This document shows positions 52,535 through 61,799 of a stretch of 64,000 nucleotides of DNA, one piece after another (positions within the stretch are counted from its first letter, which is position 1; each line of letters begins with the position of its first letter). This DNA is from Actinomycetota bacterium (GTDB lineage: Bacteria > Actinomycetota > Acidimicrobiia > Acidimicrobiales > Ilumatobacteraceae), in the NCBI GenBank assembly GCA_947454105.1, contig CANGIP010000002.1:186001-250000 (forward strand), given 5' to 3'. The notes beneath the pieces were generated by a model, which was given only the letters and a program-made list of their open reading frames with translations, was not told the DNA's origin and made no database searches. The translations under genes and the position numbers were made by a program.

Positions 52535-55500
52535 TTAAGCGGCGCCGCCACCGGAGACCGATGAGGCCTTCTCGGTCACAACCTTTGACGAGCCACCTGG
52601 TTGCATGCTTACGCCCAACAAGCAGTCGCCTGCTTCCATGGTGCGCTTTTGGTGACTCACAATCAGCAACTGAGCTTCTTGGCGGAACTCTTGAATGAGG
52701 CCCAAGAAGCGGTGCAAGTTGACATCATCGAGAGCGGCTTCAACTTCGTCCATGACGTAGAACGGCGAGGGGCGACTGCGGAATACTGCGAACAAAAAAG
52801 CCAACGCGGTCAGGCTGCGCTCTCCACCTGATAACAGGCTCAACTTTTTGACGTTCTTACCGCCGGGCTTAGCTTCAACTTCGATACCCGTGTTCAGCAA
52901 GTCATCAGGGTTGGTGAGAACCAGTCGACCAGTGCCACCGGGGAACAAATTGCCAAATAGTTGGGTGAAATTGACACTCACATCGGCAAACGCTGACGCA
53001 AACACCGACTGAATTTCGTTGTCGACTGCGGTGATGACGCGCATCAATTCACGACGCGTGTTACGCACATCTTCAAGTTGCTCTTCTAAGAACTTGTGAC
53101 GCTCTTGCAATTCATTGAACTCTTCGAGTGCCAGCGGGTTAATCGGTCCCATCAAACGCAGCTCGCGCTCAAGGTCACGTGTGCGTGCCGGTGCAGTGAT
53201 GCCTTCGGGCAGTTCTGGCATTTCGGCAGCTTCAGCAACTTCGGGCTCGACATCAAGGTCACGGCGCAGAGTTTCGACTGTCGCTTCAAGACGCATCTTG
53301 ACTTCAGCTTCTTCAACTTCAGAACGACGTGATCGCTCGCGCACTTCTTCAAGTTCGCGCTCAGTAGCCGAACGTTGCTTGCGCATCTCATCAAGATGAG
53401 TTGCCAACGCCCGCACTTCATCGCTTTGACGGCGACGCTTTTCGTGCAATACGGCCAACCGCGATTCGATGACATGGCGATGTGCGTCAACGATCAGCGA
53501 CAAACGTTCGGTTGCGACGAGAATCTTTTCAATCTTCTCACGATGTCCAGCAGCCTCAGAGCGAGCAACCGCATCGGCTTCAAGACGCCGTTCAGTTTCG
53601 GCCAAACGGGCTTCAATGAACTGCTTGCGTTCAATCAGTCCGGCCGAACGCACTTCAAGATCGCGACGGCGACCAGATAACAATGCCGATTGCGCTTCGA
53701 GGGTTGCGCGAGCTTCGCCACGTGCTTTCGCTGCTTCAGCCTCGGCTGCTTCTTCTTGTTCGAGTGAAGGAACAAGATGTTCAAGTTCGGCGACGCGTGC
53801 CTTGAGTCGATTGAGACGCTCTTCAATTTCTCCGAGTGTCGGCAAAAGTCCTTCGGACTCAGTGGCTGCCTCGCGACGTTCACTTTGAACTCGAGCCAAT
53901 GCCTCTGATGCTGCAGTAAATGCCGCGTCGTTGGCATCGAGTCGCTTTTGCAATTCAGCTTCACGCGAACGAGCCGACTGCTGTTCGGTTTGAGCGATGC
54001 GCACTGCTTCGTCGCGAACCGCCAAATCAGATTTTGAAGTCTCAGCATTGTTTAATGCGTCTTCAAGCGCAGCGCCAGTGGCTCCGCCTCCAGCAACGCC
54101 AATACGCCATCCGGTTGTAGTGAAGCGATCGCCCTCTGGCGTCACTGCAACCAAACGCGGATCACTCATGACCGCGTCAACAGCAGCGGTCCAGTCTTTG
54201 ACTTGTACCGACGTCGCGAGAAGAAGATCGAGAAGGTCGGACACATCTTTGCGAGTTGAACGAACATGATCGCGAATACGCAACGCACCCGCCGGCACGA
54301 GGCCGGTGATGACAACTTCAGACTTGGCACCCAAAGCCAACACTGCTCCAGATGTCGACGCCGAGCGCAAATGAGCCAACGCACGACGGGCAGATTCGGT
54401 GTTTTCAACAACAACCGAAAGTAATGCTTCGCCAAGTGCGGCTTCAACGGAAGCTTCCCAGCCTTCGTCAATCACAACGAGGTCGAGCAGTGTTCCGACA
54501 ACACCCGCAACATCCTTGAGCTTTTCGGCACCGGCACGGGCACGTGCGCTGTCAAGAGCTAGTTGCAATGCCTCACTACGGGCTTGCCAACGTGCGAGCT
54601 CTGATGCCACAGCGTTGCGGGTCGACTGCGCTGTTTCAAGTTCGGCTTCTGCCGACAAACGTCGTGCTTCAGCTTCGGTCACTTCATTAACGAGCGGCAC
54701 CTCAACGGTTTGCGCACGTTCGCATTCGTTTCGCAGACGCTCAATCTCGGTGACGTACCGTCCGTCGCGTTCAGACAAAGTCTGCATGCGAGCCGACAAA
54801 CGACGATATTCAGAATCGGCTGATTCAACTGATGCACGTAACGTACGCAATTCACCACGCACTTCAGCAGCAGCACTCGCTGCCGAGGTCGTTGATGAGA
54901 TGTGATCAAACAAAGTGGCCGCTTCATGGCGCTCACCTTCAAAGGCCGCTTCGTCGTTGGCGAGTTCGAGGCTTTCGGGCTCGAGACGCTCCATCGCCGA
55001 TTCAACTTCGGACAATTCGGTCTTGAGTCGTGAGGCATCGGCTTCAAGGTTGGCCACGACGCCAGAGTCCATCATTGCGCCACGATCACGTTCATACGAA
55101 CGGCGACGCTCGACAAGCAACATCGAAATACCGCGAGCGCGTTCACGCAATTGTTCAACACGAACGAGTTCATCACTCAGTCCGCTATCGCCACGTGCTG
55201 AAAGTTCGGCCTCGGCAGCCATGACATTGGTATCGAGCTCGGCCAATAGACGACGCAATTCGTTTTCTTTGTCTCCGGCGTTCGTTCGTTCAACGGCCAA
55301 AGCCTCGAGACGACGACGGAAGGTGGTGATTTCACGACCTGACAAGAACAAACGCAAAGCATTGAGTTCGGCAACGAGATCGCCGTGGCGGCGAGCAGCT
55401 TCGGCCTGGCGCTCAAGTGGACGCAACTGTCGGCGTACTTCACGCAACAAATCTTGAACGCGCAACAAGGAAGCTTCAGTCGCTTCAAGACGGCGTTCTG

Positions 55501-56029
55501 CCTTTTCTTTACGCTTGCGGAATTTCAAAACTCCAGCAGCTTCTTCGATGATTGAACGACGATCTTCGGGACGAGCGTTCAACACTGCGTCAATTTGACC
55601 CTGGCTCACGATGACGTGTTGCTGACGACCGACGCCGGCATCAGACAAAAGATCTTGAACGTCGAGCAATCGGCACGACACGCCATTGATGGCGTATTCG
55701 CTTTCGCCAGTGCGGAACAAAATTCGACTCACACTGACTTCTGAGGCATCAAGCGGCAAGAGACCTGACGAGTTGTCGAGCGTCAGGGTCACTTCGGCTC
55801 GGCCGAGCGCAGCGCGCTTGGCGGTACCCGCGAAGATGACATCGTCCATCTTCTGGCTTCGAACAGCGCTTGGAGCCTGGGCACCAAGTACCCACGCGAT
55901 GGCGTCAACAACGTTCGACTTTCCAGAACCATTGGGCCCAACCACGACCGTGACCCCTGGTTCGAGGTCCATGACGGTGGTGTCGGCGAATGACTTGAAG
56001 CCTTTGAGAGTAAGAGATTTAAGAAACAC
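52535..56029 (-). CDS. smc: Chromosome partition protein SMC
   Basis: 1164 residues. ATP-binding head: Walker A VVVGPNGSGKSNVVDAIAWV in the first 40 residues, signature LSLLSGGERSLTALAFLFAV and Walker B PFYVMDEVEAALDDVNLHRF near the C-terminus. Two long coiled-coil arms flank a hinge (about 500-660; DVAGVVGTLLDLVVIDEGWE, GVAGGGATGAALEDALNNAE). It compacts and segregates chromosomes with ScpA/ScpB, which are not in the window. The ftsY gene follows by 15 bases; mutM lies upstream. Confidence 0.98.
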   Translation of the reverse strand: MFLKSLTLKGFKSFADTTVMDLEPGVTVVVGPNGSGKSNVVDAIAWVLGAQAPSAVRSQKMDDVIFAGTAKRAALGRAEVTLTLDNSSGLLPLDASEVSVSRILFRTGESEYAINGVSCRLLDVQDLLSDAGVGRQQHVIVSQGQIDAVLNARPEDRRSIIEEAAGVLKFRKRKEKAERRLEATEASLLRVQDLLREVRRQLRPLERQAEAARRHGDLVAELNALRLFLSGREITTFRRRLEALAVERTNAGDKENELRRLLAELDTNVMAAEAELSARGDSGLSDELVRVEQLRERARGISMLLVERRRSYERDRGAMMDSGVVANLEADASRLKTELSEVESAMERLEPESLELANDEAAFEGERHEAATLFDHISSTTSAASAAAEVRGELRTLRASVESADSEYRRLSARMQTLSERDGRYVTEIERLRNECERAQTVEVPLVNEVTEAEARRLSAEAELETAQSTRNAVASELARWQARSEALQLALDSARARAGAEKLKDVAGVVGTLLDLVVIDEGWEASVEAALGEALLSVVVENTESARRALAHLRSASTSGAVLALGAKSEVVITGLVPAGALRIRDHVRSTRKDVSDLLDLLLATSVQVKDWTAAVDAVMSDPRLVAVTPEGDRFTTTGWRIGVAGGGATGAALEDALNNAETSKSDLAVRDEAVRIAQTEQQSARSREAELQKRLDANDAAFTAASEALARVQSERREAATESEGLLPTLGEIEERLNRLKARVAELEHLVPSLEQEEAAEAEAAKARGEARATLEAQSALLSGRRRDLEVRSAGLIERKQFIEARLAETERRLEADAVARSEAAGHREKIEKILVATERLSLIVDAHRHVIESRLAVLHEKRRRQSDEVRALATHLDEMRKQRSATERELEEVRERSRRSEVEEAEVKMRLEATVETLRRDLDVEPEVAEAAEMPELPEGITAPARTRDLERELRLMGPINPLALEEFNELQERHKFLEEQLEDVRNTRRELMRVITAVDNEIQSVFASAFADVSVNFTQLFGNLFPGGTGRLVLTNPDDLLNTGIEVEAKPGGKNVKKLSLLSGGERSLTALAFLFAVFRSRPSPFYVMDEVEAALDDVNLHRFLGLIQEFRQEAQLLIVSHQKRTMEAGDCLLGVSMQPGGSSKVVTEKASSVSGGGAA

Positions 56030-56095
56030 GGCGTCACGACCTTAGTTCACCGAGGTGCCTGGGTCCCCCGTCGATCAGATCAACTGGACCCGATT

Positions 56096-56932
56096 TCAGC
56101 GCTGACAGACCTTGCACCAACTCGTGGTCCGTCCCCCGATAGCCGCACTCGTGATTGTTCCCTTCCCGCAGGTCAGACAGGGCAAACCGGCGCGGGCGTA
56201 CACCCGATGTTGGTTCTGGAAACTCCCTGCGCCCCCGTCGAGATCAACATATTGCGCATCCCCCAAAGTCGAGCCTCCTTGATCGATCGCCGAGCGCAAA
56301 ATTTCGTGCAACGCGACGTGAATTCGCGCCGATTGAACCGGTCCGACATCCCGAGCCGGGCGGCGAGGATGGACCTTGGCTCGGTGCAAAATTTCGTCAC
56401 CGTAGATATTGCCGATCCCAGCGATCAGGTGTTGGTCGAGCAAAGTTGCCTTCACCGCCCTAGCGGTGGTCCGCAGGATTTTTCGAAGCTCAGCCAATGT
56501 CAGTCCGTCAACAATGGGGTCACGACCAAGAGCAGCCAGTTCGGGAAGGACGTGCGACACATCGGCTGGATCGAAAACCACAACTTCCCCGAAAGTTCGG
56601 GGATCAACAAATCGAAGTTCATTGCCGTCGTCAAGAGTCATCACAACGTGACTGTGAGGAGGACGCTGCGATCCGATTGCATCGATCAGCACTTGGCCAC
56701 TCATGCGCAGGTGGATCATGACCGAGTCGCCCGAACTCAAGGAGCACAGCAAATACTTACCTCGTCGTTGCGCTTCAACAACACGAACACCAGTCAGACG
56801 AGCAATCACTTCTTCGCGAGAAGTGCGGCGAACAGAACGTTCACGACCGACTTCAACTTTGGTAATTCGTCGACCAACGAAATGTTGCTCAAGTCCTCGG
56901 CGGACCGTTTCAACTTCGGGAAGTTCAGGCAC
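56096..56932 (-). CDS. mutM: Formamidopyrimidine-DNA glycosylase
   Basis: 278 residues from GTG 56932. The start gives the obligatory N-terminal Pro after Met (PELPEVETVRRGLEQHFVGR), whose Pro and Glu are catalytic; the open frame extends to 57040 only as a shadow of rnc. Lys in LRMSGQVLIDAIGSQ region, the helix-two-turn-helix LLDQHLIAGIGNIYGDEILH, and a C-terminal zinc finger (CLTCGKG...CKVCQ). It removes oxidised purines (8-oxoguanine) from DNA. Its start overlaps the rnc stop by 8 bases. Confidence 0.97.
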   Translation of the reverse strand: MPELPEVETVRRGLEQHFVGRRITKVEVGRERSVRRTSREEVIARLTGVRVVEAQRRGKYLLCSLSSGDSVMIHLRMSGQVLIDAIGSQRPPHSHVVMTLDDGNELRFVDPRTFGEVVVFDPADVSHVLPELAALGRDPIVDGLTLAELRKILRTTARAVKATLLDQHLIAGIGNIYGDEILHRAKVHPRRPARDVGPVQSARIHVALHEILRSAIDQGGSTLGDAQYVDLDGGAGSFQNQHRVYARAGLPCLTCGKGTITSAAIGGRTTSWCKVCQR

Positions 56933-57725
56933 GACCGATATCAACGCCACGGGCGTGCAACACCGAAAGCGCCATTGTTGACGCGGCTTGCGCGGCAGCC
57001 TTTTTTGTCCGACCAACCTCACAACCGACTTCGACACCATTCACAATGACCTTGGCGGTGAACGTCGGTTCGTGGGCCGCTCCAGTTTGTTCAATTTCAA
57101 CTAAGGGAGGCCGAGAGTATTCACGCACGCATACGCGAATCAAATGACTACGAGCATCAAATTCGTCAAGTCGATCAGCTTGGCTCATGATGCGGTCACC
57201 CATAATTTTTATGACAAAAGCTTGCGCTTTATCGGGCCCGCCATCTAGATACAGAGCACCGATGAAAGCCTCAAGCGCGTCAGCCAAAATCGAACTCTTC
57301 TTTCGACCACCAGCTGACAGCTCACCGGCACCAAGTTGAATCCATTGACCAAGGCCAATCTCTCGCGCGATGTCGGCCAAAGTTTCGGCATTCACTAACG
57401 ATTTACGCAGATCGGTGAGTTCGCCCTCATTCATCGTGGGGTGAGCTTGATAAATGCGATCAGTGATCGTCCATTGCAAAATCGCGTCACCTAAAAATTC
57501 AAGACGCTCGTTACTCGGATTACCAGGATGTTCGGCACACCATGAACGATGCGACCGTGCTTGCCGCAACAACGAGGTGTTGGTGAATGCGTGGTCAGCG
57601 TTCTCGCGAGTCCAAACTTCGATATCTACGCCAGTGAATTCGCTACGTTTTTCACGGCGTTCACGACGAGTTGTTTTCGGTTTGAACTTATTGAGCAATT
57701 TCCGAGATGCGGCAAAGCCCGCCAT
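56925..57725 (-). CDS. rnc: Ribonuclease III
   Basis: 266 residues from ATG 57725. The RNase III signature NERLEFLGDAILQWTITDR, metal-binding Asp/Glu in SILADALEAFIGALYLDGG, and a C-terminal double-stranded RNA-binding domain (YSRPPLVEIEQTGAAHEPTF, VGCEVGRTKKAAAQAASTMA). The N-terminal 35 residues are unusually basic (LLNKFKPKTTRRERREKRS). It processes rRNA and other dsRNA. Overlaps mutM (8 bases), and lies 6 bases after the acpP stop. Confidence 0.96.
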   Translation of the reverse strand: MAGFAASRKLLNKFKPKTTRRERREKRSEFTGVDIEVWTRENADHAFTNTSLLRQARSHRSWCAEHPGNPSNERLEFLGDAILQWTITDRIYQAHPTMNEGELTDLRKSLVNAETLADIAREIGLGQWIQLGAGELSAGGRKKSSILADALEAFIGALYLDGGPDKAQAFVIKIMGDRIMSQADRLDEFDARSHLIRVCVREYSRPPLVEIEQTGAAHEPTFTAKVIVNGVEVGCEVGRTKKAAAQAASTMALSVLHARGVDIGRA

Positions 57726-57731
57726 CAACAA

Positions 57732-58040
57732 TCAGCCCTTTTGACCGTGCGCCAAAACGTGTGCGTACACAAAGTCGACCGCATCGCGAACAGTCTTCAA
57801 GTCAGCCAAATCTTCGTCTTCAATACGGAAACCAACGGTGCGCTCACTCAACTCTTCTTCAAGTGCATCAACTAATTCAACGAGTGCCAACGAATCAGCA
57901 TTGAGATCGTCTTTGAACGACTGACCTTCCGAAATGTTTTCGGGATCAATTTCAAGAATGTCGACGAGCTGATCGCGAACAATCGCAAAGATCGCATCAC
58001 GATCAAGGGGTCCGTCTACTACATGGGTCTCAGCGGGCAC
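57732..58040 (-). CDS. acpP: Acyl carrier protein
   Basis: 102 residues, start GTG 58040 with GGAGG nearby. The phosphopantetheine Ser is in NADSLALVELVDALEEELSE (DSL), preceded by the amphipathic acidic helix IVRDQLVDILEIDPENISEG. The N-terminus (PAETHVVDGPLDRD) is longer than in the E. coli protein. It carries acyl chains during fatty-acid synthesis. Located next to plsX, which hands acyl groups from ACP to phosphate. Confidence 0.95.
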   Translation of the reverse strand: MPAETHVVDGPLDRDAIFAIVRDQLVDILEIDPENISEGQSFKDDLNADSLALVELVDALEEELSERTVGFRIEDEDLADLKTVRDAVDFVYAHVLAHGQKG

Positions 58041-58104
58041 GATGTCCTCCAGGTCAACTAGCTGTTACGACGATGATAACTGCGACAACAACTCAGAGTG
58101 AGCG

Positions 58105-59073
58105 TTATGCGCCGTTGATGGCTCGGCGAATTTCTTCGACGATGCCACATTGCACCATGTCGGAGGCAACTTTGATGCCATTGACCATCGCTCGAGCCGA
58201 TGATGAACCATGGGAAATGATGCACACACCATCAACACCGAGCAGGATCGCCCCGCCCGTACTCTCGGGATCGACACTTTCGTACAAAGGCAACAACGCT
58301 GGAAATAATGCGTCGGCGTGGGGTTTGTATTCTTCTTTAGCTGCGAAAGCCGCCATCAAAGCCTTGATCAGCGTTTTCATTCCGCCTTCAAGAGTTTTCA
58401 AAACAACGTTGCCAGTGAAACCGTCGGTCACCACAACATCAACATTGTCTGACATCACGTCGCGACCCTCAACATTGCCAATGAAATTGATTCCGGTTGC
58501 ATTCAGCAATAATTCATAGGCCTCTTTACGAAGCGTGTCACCTTTGCCAGGCTCTTCACCGATCGACAGCAACCCGACTCTCGGGTTTTCAACGCCGTAA
58601 CGATGATGTGAATACACCGAACCCATAATTGCGAATTGCACGAGCCATTCGGCCTGAACTTCAGCGTTAGCACCTGCATCAAGCAAAACCGTCGGACGTC
58701 CACCCGGAACCGGAATGGGTGTTGCGATCGCTGGGCGATTGACATTTTTGATGCGACCCATACGCAACAACGCTGAGGCCATCGTGGCTCCGGTATTGCC
58801 TGCAGAAATCATCGCCGATGCTTTGCCATCACGCACTGCTTCAGCAGCGCGAACGAGAGTTGAATCTTTCTTGCGACGAACTCCAGAGGCCGGGTCGTCG
58901 CCCATCTCGATGACTTCAGACGCAACAATCAGATCAAGATCGCCGATTCCTTCAAGACCTTCGGGGCCGACAAGAACAATGGGGATACCAAGTTCAGCGG
59001 CTTGCAATGCTCCAGCAACGATTTGGCTTGGGGCAAAATCGCCGCCCATGGCGTCGACGGCGATGGGCAACAT
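58105..59073 (-). CDS. plsX: Phosphate acyltransferase PlsX
   Basis: 322 residues from ATG 59073 (LPIAVDAMGGDFAPSQIVAG); codons upstream of it fall in rpmF and are not part of the gene. MISAGNTGATMASALLRMGR, VGLLSIGEEPGKGDTLRKEA, and DVVVTDGFTGNVVLKTLEGG are the family motifs. It makes acyl-phosphate from acyl-ACP for phospholipid synthesis. rpmF-plsX-acpP is the usual bacterial arrangement; rpmF ends 23 bases upstream. Confidence 0.96.
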   Translation of the reverse strand: MLPIAVDAMGGDFAPSQIVAGALQAAELGIPIVLVGPEGLEGIGDLDLIVASEVIEMGDDPASGVRRKKDSTLVRAAEAVRDGKASAMISAGNTGATMASALLRMGRIKNVNRPAIATPIPVPGGRPTVLLDAGANAEVQAEWLVQFAIMGSVYSHHRYGVENPRVGLLSIGEEPGKGDTLRKEAYELLLNATGINFIGNVEGRDVMSDNVDVVVTDGFTGNVVLKTLEGGMKTLIKALMAAFAAKEEYKPHADALFPALLPLYESVDPESTGGAILLGVDGVCIISHGSSSARAMVNGIKVASDMVQCGIVEEIRRAINGA

Positions 59074-59096
59074 AACAATCTCAGACGATGTCTGAA

Positions 59097-59273
59097 TCAG
59101 ACTTCGATAGCAACGCGGTTCTTGTACCAGCCACATGCCTTACACACGGTGTGGGGCAACTTGGCTGAACCACAACGCGGGCACAAGCTACGCGACGGAG
59201 CTTCAAGCTTCCAGGCTCCAGCCTGATGACTGTGACCCTTCATTTTCGATTTTTTTCTTTTCGGAACGGCCAC
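59097..59273 (-). CDS. rpmF: 50S ribosomal protein L32
   Basis: Read directly: GTG 59273 to TGA 59097-59099, 58 residues, MAVPKRKKSKMKGHSHQAGA at the start and a zinc ribbon CPRCGSAKLPHTVCKACGWY. The RBS GAGGAGAA lies nine bases before the GTG. The four cysteines form a zinc-binding ribbon, so this is the C+ form of L32, not the zinc-independent paralogue. The order DUF177-rpmF-plsX-acpP is typical. Confidence 0.97.
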   Translation of the reverse strand: MAVPKRKKSKMKGHSHQAGAWKLEAPSRSLCPRCGSAKLPHTVCKACGWYKNRVAIEV

Positions 59274-59377
59274 GGCGCACTTCTCCTCGTAATAGCCCTT
59301 TGAGATTAGCGGTATTCAGCCGAGATCCCCACCCCCATCAGGCAACTCTCTCGGAGATCTCTCAATTATTCGGCGAA

Positions 59378-59890
59378 TTATTCGGGTAACTGGTCCCGCA
59401 GGGCATCAAGAGCAGCCCAGCGGGAGTCAATAATCGGGGCGGCACAGCCACAATTCTCAACATTGAAGTCCACCCCGCAGGTCGGACAGAGCCCTGCACA
59501 GTCGATTCGGCACAACGGAGCGTCAGGGAGTTCGATCAAGACCGTTTCGCGCACCATGGGAGCCAGGTCAATCTGGTCGTTATGAATCGCAAAGGCATCA
59601 GGGTCGGTGACCACGAGTTGATAGAGCTCGTGAACCTCAATATGCAGCACCGAACCCACTGGTTGCAGGCATCGCCGACATTCACCATGAAATTCAGCCT
59701 CAATGTGGCCATTGACGACAATCCCATCCGACAGGCTTTCGCATTGGACTTCAACTGTGATTTCGGTACCAGGAACTAAGCGCTGATCGTCAATGTCGAG
59801 GACGCTCGGCAATATCGAAATTTCAACCTCTTTGGCCGTCCCGGGACGCCGCAGCATCTCGAGGGCATTGACCAAAAGTGGGTTTCTCAC
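59378..59890 (-). CDS. YceD/DUF177 family protein
   Basis: 170 residues. The conserved N-terminus VNALEMLRRPGTAKEVEISI, a central GECRRCLQPVGSVLHIEVHE region and a Cys-rich end DCAGLCPTCGVDFNVENCGC are diagnostic. YceD proteins are associated with ribosome assembly (23S rRNA in chloroplasts, L32 expression). It lies directly upstream of rpmF and overlaps the sepIVA stop by 4 bases. Confidence 0.93.
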   Translation of the reverse strand: MRNPLLVNALEMLRRPGTAKEVEISILPSVLDIDDQRLVPGTEITVEVQCESLSDGIVVNGHIEAEFHGECRRCLQPVGSVLHIEVHELYQLVVTDPDAFAIHNDQIDLAPMVRETVLIELPDAPLCRIDCAGLCPTCGVDFNVENCGCAAPIIDSRWAALDALRDQLPE

Positions 59891-60507
59891 CGGCCGGAAG
59901 TGTTGTCTTGATCGAAGAAAATCGCCCCAGAATCATCTGAATACGACTCAACGACGGATTCGTCATTCAGCGAAAGCGAGCCTTCTTCTTGACGTTCACC
60001 GATTGCCAAACGGCGTCGACCGGTCGCAACCGTCTTCACCAATTTGTCAAGAAGAATCTCAAAACTGGCGAGGCGTTGATCGAGGAAATCTTCCATCTCG
60101 TTCTTGACGCGACGAGCGTCATCGTCGGCGGCTTCAGCAATTTGGCGAGCACGTTGTTCGGCGGCACGCACGACTTCGGCACGCTGCACGAAACGCTCAG
60201 CTTGAACCTTGGCTGCTTCGATGACTTCATCAGCCTCACGGCGAGTACGTGCGATGAATTCATCGCGTTCTTTCATCATCCAACGGGCTTGACGCAATTC
60301 ATCGGGCAAACGATGCAAAGCCTCTTCGAGAATCTCAATGATTTCGTCGCGGTCAATACGTGGCGTTGAAGACAACGGCATATTTGGTGCGGTCGCGATG
60401 ATGTCGATGGCCCGGCGCAACAAAACGCCTGAATCACCGATCTGCTCATTAACCCCGCGGTCATATGAGCCGGTGTCGTCATCAAAATCGTCGAAATCTG
60501 GTTTCAT
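59887..60507 (-). CDS. SepIVA-like DivIVA-type coiled-coil cell division protein
   Basis: 206 residues. An acidic N-terminus (DFDDFDDDTGSYDRGVNEQI) with LLRRAIDIIATAP, then a long coiled coil (about 75-170; EDIARTRREADEVIEAAKVQ-like segment, QAEAEDD and NEMEDFLDQRLASFEILLDK) of the DivIVA type. In mycobacteria the SepIVA gene lies between coaD and a DUF177 gene, exactly as here. It probably organises cell wall synthesis at the division site. Overlaps both neighbours by 4 bases. Confidence 0.85.
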   Translation of the reverse strand: MKPDFDDFDDDTGSYDRGVNEQIGDSGVLLRRAIDIIATAPNMPLSSTPRIDRDEIIEILEEALHRLPDELRQARWMMKERDEFIARTRREADEVIEAAKVQAERFVQRAEVVRAAEQRARQIAEAADDDARRVKNEMEDFLDQRLASFEILLDKLVKTVATGRRRLAIGERQEEGSLSLNDESVVESYSDDSGAIFFDQDNTSGR

Positions 60508-61037
60508 GAGCTTCTTTCAGAGCTGGGTCGGTGATCTGCCGCAGGCTCTCCAAAGATACCCGCCAGAGCAGTGGCGACTGGGGCAGGAACCAAATGGCTG
60601 ACCTGTCCGCGATGCTGGGCGATATCGCGGATAAACCGACTACTGATGAAGGACTGACTGGGACGACACGGCAAATACACCGTACGCACGCCTGATACCG
60701 AGTAATTAGTGTGAGCCATTTGCTGCTCAACCTCAAAGTCTCCAGGTGTGCGCAGACCTTTCACAATGAAATTGACCTGCTCGGCTCGAGCGGCGTCAAC
60801 GGCCAAACCAGGATGCGCAGCCACCCTCACAGTGGGTAAATGGCTGACACAAGCCCGAACAATCTCAACGCGGCGATCGAGATCAATGAGCCCACTCGGC
60901 TTTTGCGGGTTATGCATCACGGCGATGACAACGGAACCAAAGAGTTCAACCGACTGTTCCACGACATCTAAATGGCCGTTGTGAAACGGGTCAAAACTGC
61001 CCGGATACAGAGCCGTGAGAGCAGATGAAGCAACCAT
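60504..61037 (-). CDS. coaD: Phosphopantetheine adenylyltransferase
   Basis: 177 residues. TALYPGSFDPFHNGHLDVVE holds the nucleotidyltransferase motif (HNGH), with NPQKPSGLIDLDRRVEIVR, VNFIVKGLRTPGDFEVEQQM and SSRFIRDIAQHRGQVSHLVP. It makes dephospho-CoA from 4'-phosphopantetheine and ATP. Its start ATG 61037 is 21 bases downstream of the rsmD stop (61059). Downstream it overlaps sepIVA by 4 bases. Confidence 0.97.
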   Translation of the reverse strand: MVASSALTALYPGSFDPFHNGHLDVVEQSVELFGSVVIAVMHNPQKPSGLIDLDRRVEIVRACVSHLPTVRVAAHPGLAVDAARAEQVNFIVKGLRTPGDFEVEQQMAHTNYSVSGVRTVYLPCRPSQSFISSRFIRDIAQHRGQVSHLVPAPVATALAGIFGEPAADHRPSSERSS

Positions 61038-61058
61038 GCAGTTCTTACGGTAGCGGTT

Positions 61059-61595
61059 TTAGTCATCGGTGCGTTGCAAAAACGCCACCCACGCTCGCCC
61101 GTATCGTTTTGAACGGATGACTTCCCAGCCTTCGGGCGGCTGGATTTCTCGGCCACTTTCGGTGACCACTACCCCACCTGGTGCAATGACAAGGTTGAGA
61201 ACTGTCAAGAGGTCGGCCCAACGATCGAAGTCGTATGGTGGATCAGCCAAGACCAAGTCGACATTGCGCAGTGCGACAACATTTGTCATGACATCGCCCG
61301 ACAAAACTGTCGAGTTATCGGTGAGTTGCAGCGTCTTAATGTTGTGACGAATCGAGTCGAGAGCTTTGCGGTCTCGTTCAAGAAACGCACACGAGGCCGC
61401 CCCACGCGACAATGCCTCAATGCCCAGTGCCCCGCTTCCGGCAAAGAGATCAACAACCTTGGCGCCTTCAACCGCACCGAGACTGACCAACGAATTAAAC
61501 GTGGCTTCACGTGCACGATCTGTTGTAGGGCGAGTGCCTTCACCTTCGGGGGCAACGATGGGTCGACCTCGCAAGGTTCCGGCAACTACACGCAT
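61059..61595 (-). CDS. rsmD: 16S rRNA (guanine966-N2)-methyltransferase RsmD
   Basis: 178 residues. The start RVVAGTLRGRPIVAPEGEGT and the motif RPTTDRAREATFNSL-like segment are characteristic; VVDLFAGSGALGIEALSRGA binds SAM and VDLVLADPPYDFDRWADL holds the catalytic DPPY. It methylates G966 of 16S rRNA. First gene of the long minus-strand block, divergent from the zinc-ribbon gene with a 21-base gap. Confidence 0.96.
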   Translation of the reverse strand: MRVVAGTLRGRPIVAPEGEGTRPTTDRAREATFNSLVSLGAVEGAKVVDLFAGSGALGIEALSRGAASCAFLERDRKALDSIRHNIKTLQLTDNSTVLSGDVMTNVVALRNVDLVLADPPYDFDRWADLLTVLNLVIAPGGVVVTESGREIQPPEGWEVIRSKRYGRAWVAFLQRTDD

Positions 61596-61616
61596 GCCTA
61601 CATATTACGGCAGACT

Positions 61617-61799
61617 GTGCGGGTGACTCCCGAGGCGGAAATCGTGTGTGTTGACTGTGGTGGTCGTTGCTACCTGACGTCATATCCACCCGAAGATGGG
61701 TTGTGGTTTCCGGGCGACATCGTGACATATAAATGTCGCGATTGCTTAGATCGTTGGGATTTGGTGCTTCCCGAAGAGGACAACGACCTTGATCGGTGA
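61617..61799 (+). CDS. Small zinc-ribbon protein
   Basis: 60 residues from GTG 61617 (GTG 61623 is equally possible); the frame open further upstream is antisense to rsmD. Two CxxC pairs, IVCVDCGGRCYL and YKCRDCLDRWDL, are separated by 23 residues, with conserved SYPPEDGLWFPGD between. This looks like a genuine small zinc-binding protein that is found near rsmD in some actinobacteria. It is divergent from rsmD; its stop overlaps the next gene's start. Confidence 0.8.
   Translation: MRVTPEAEIVCVDCGGRCYLTSYPPEDGLWFPGDIVTYKCRDCLDRWDLVLPEEDNDLDR

Noticed and set aside
53469-55457. Several 90-180-codon plus-strand frames opposite smc
   Set aside because: They are Arg/Ser-rich shadows of the coiled-coil repeats of smc and have no independent support.
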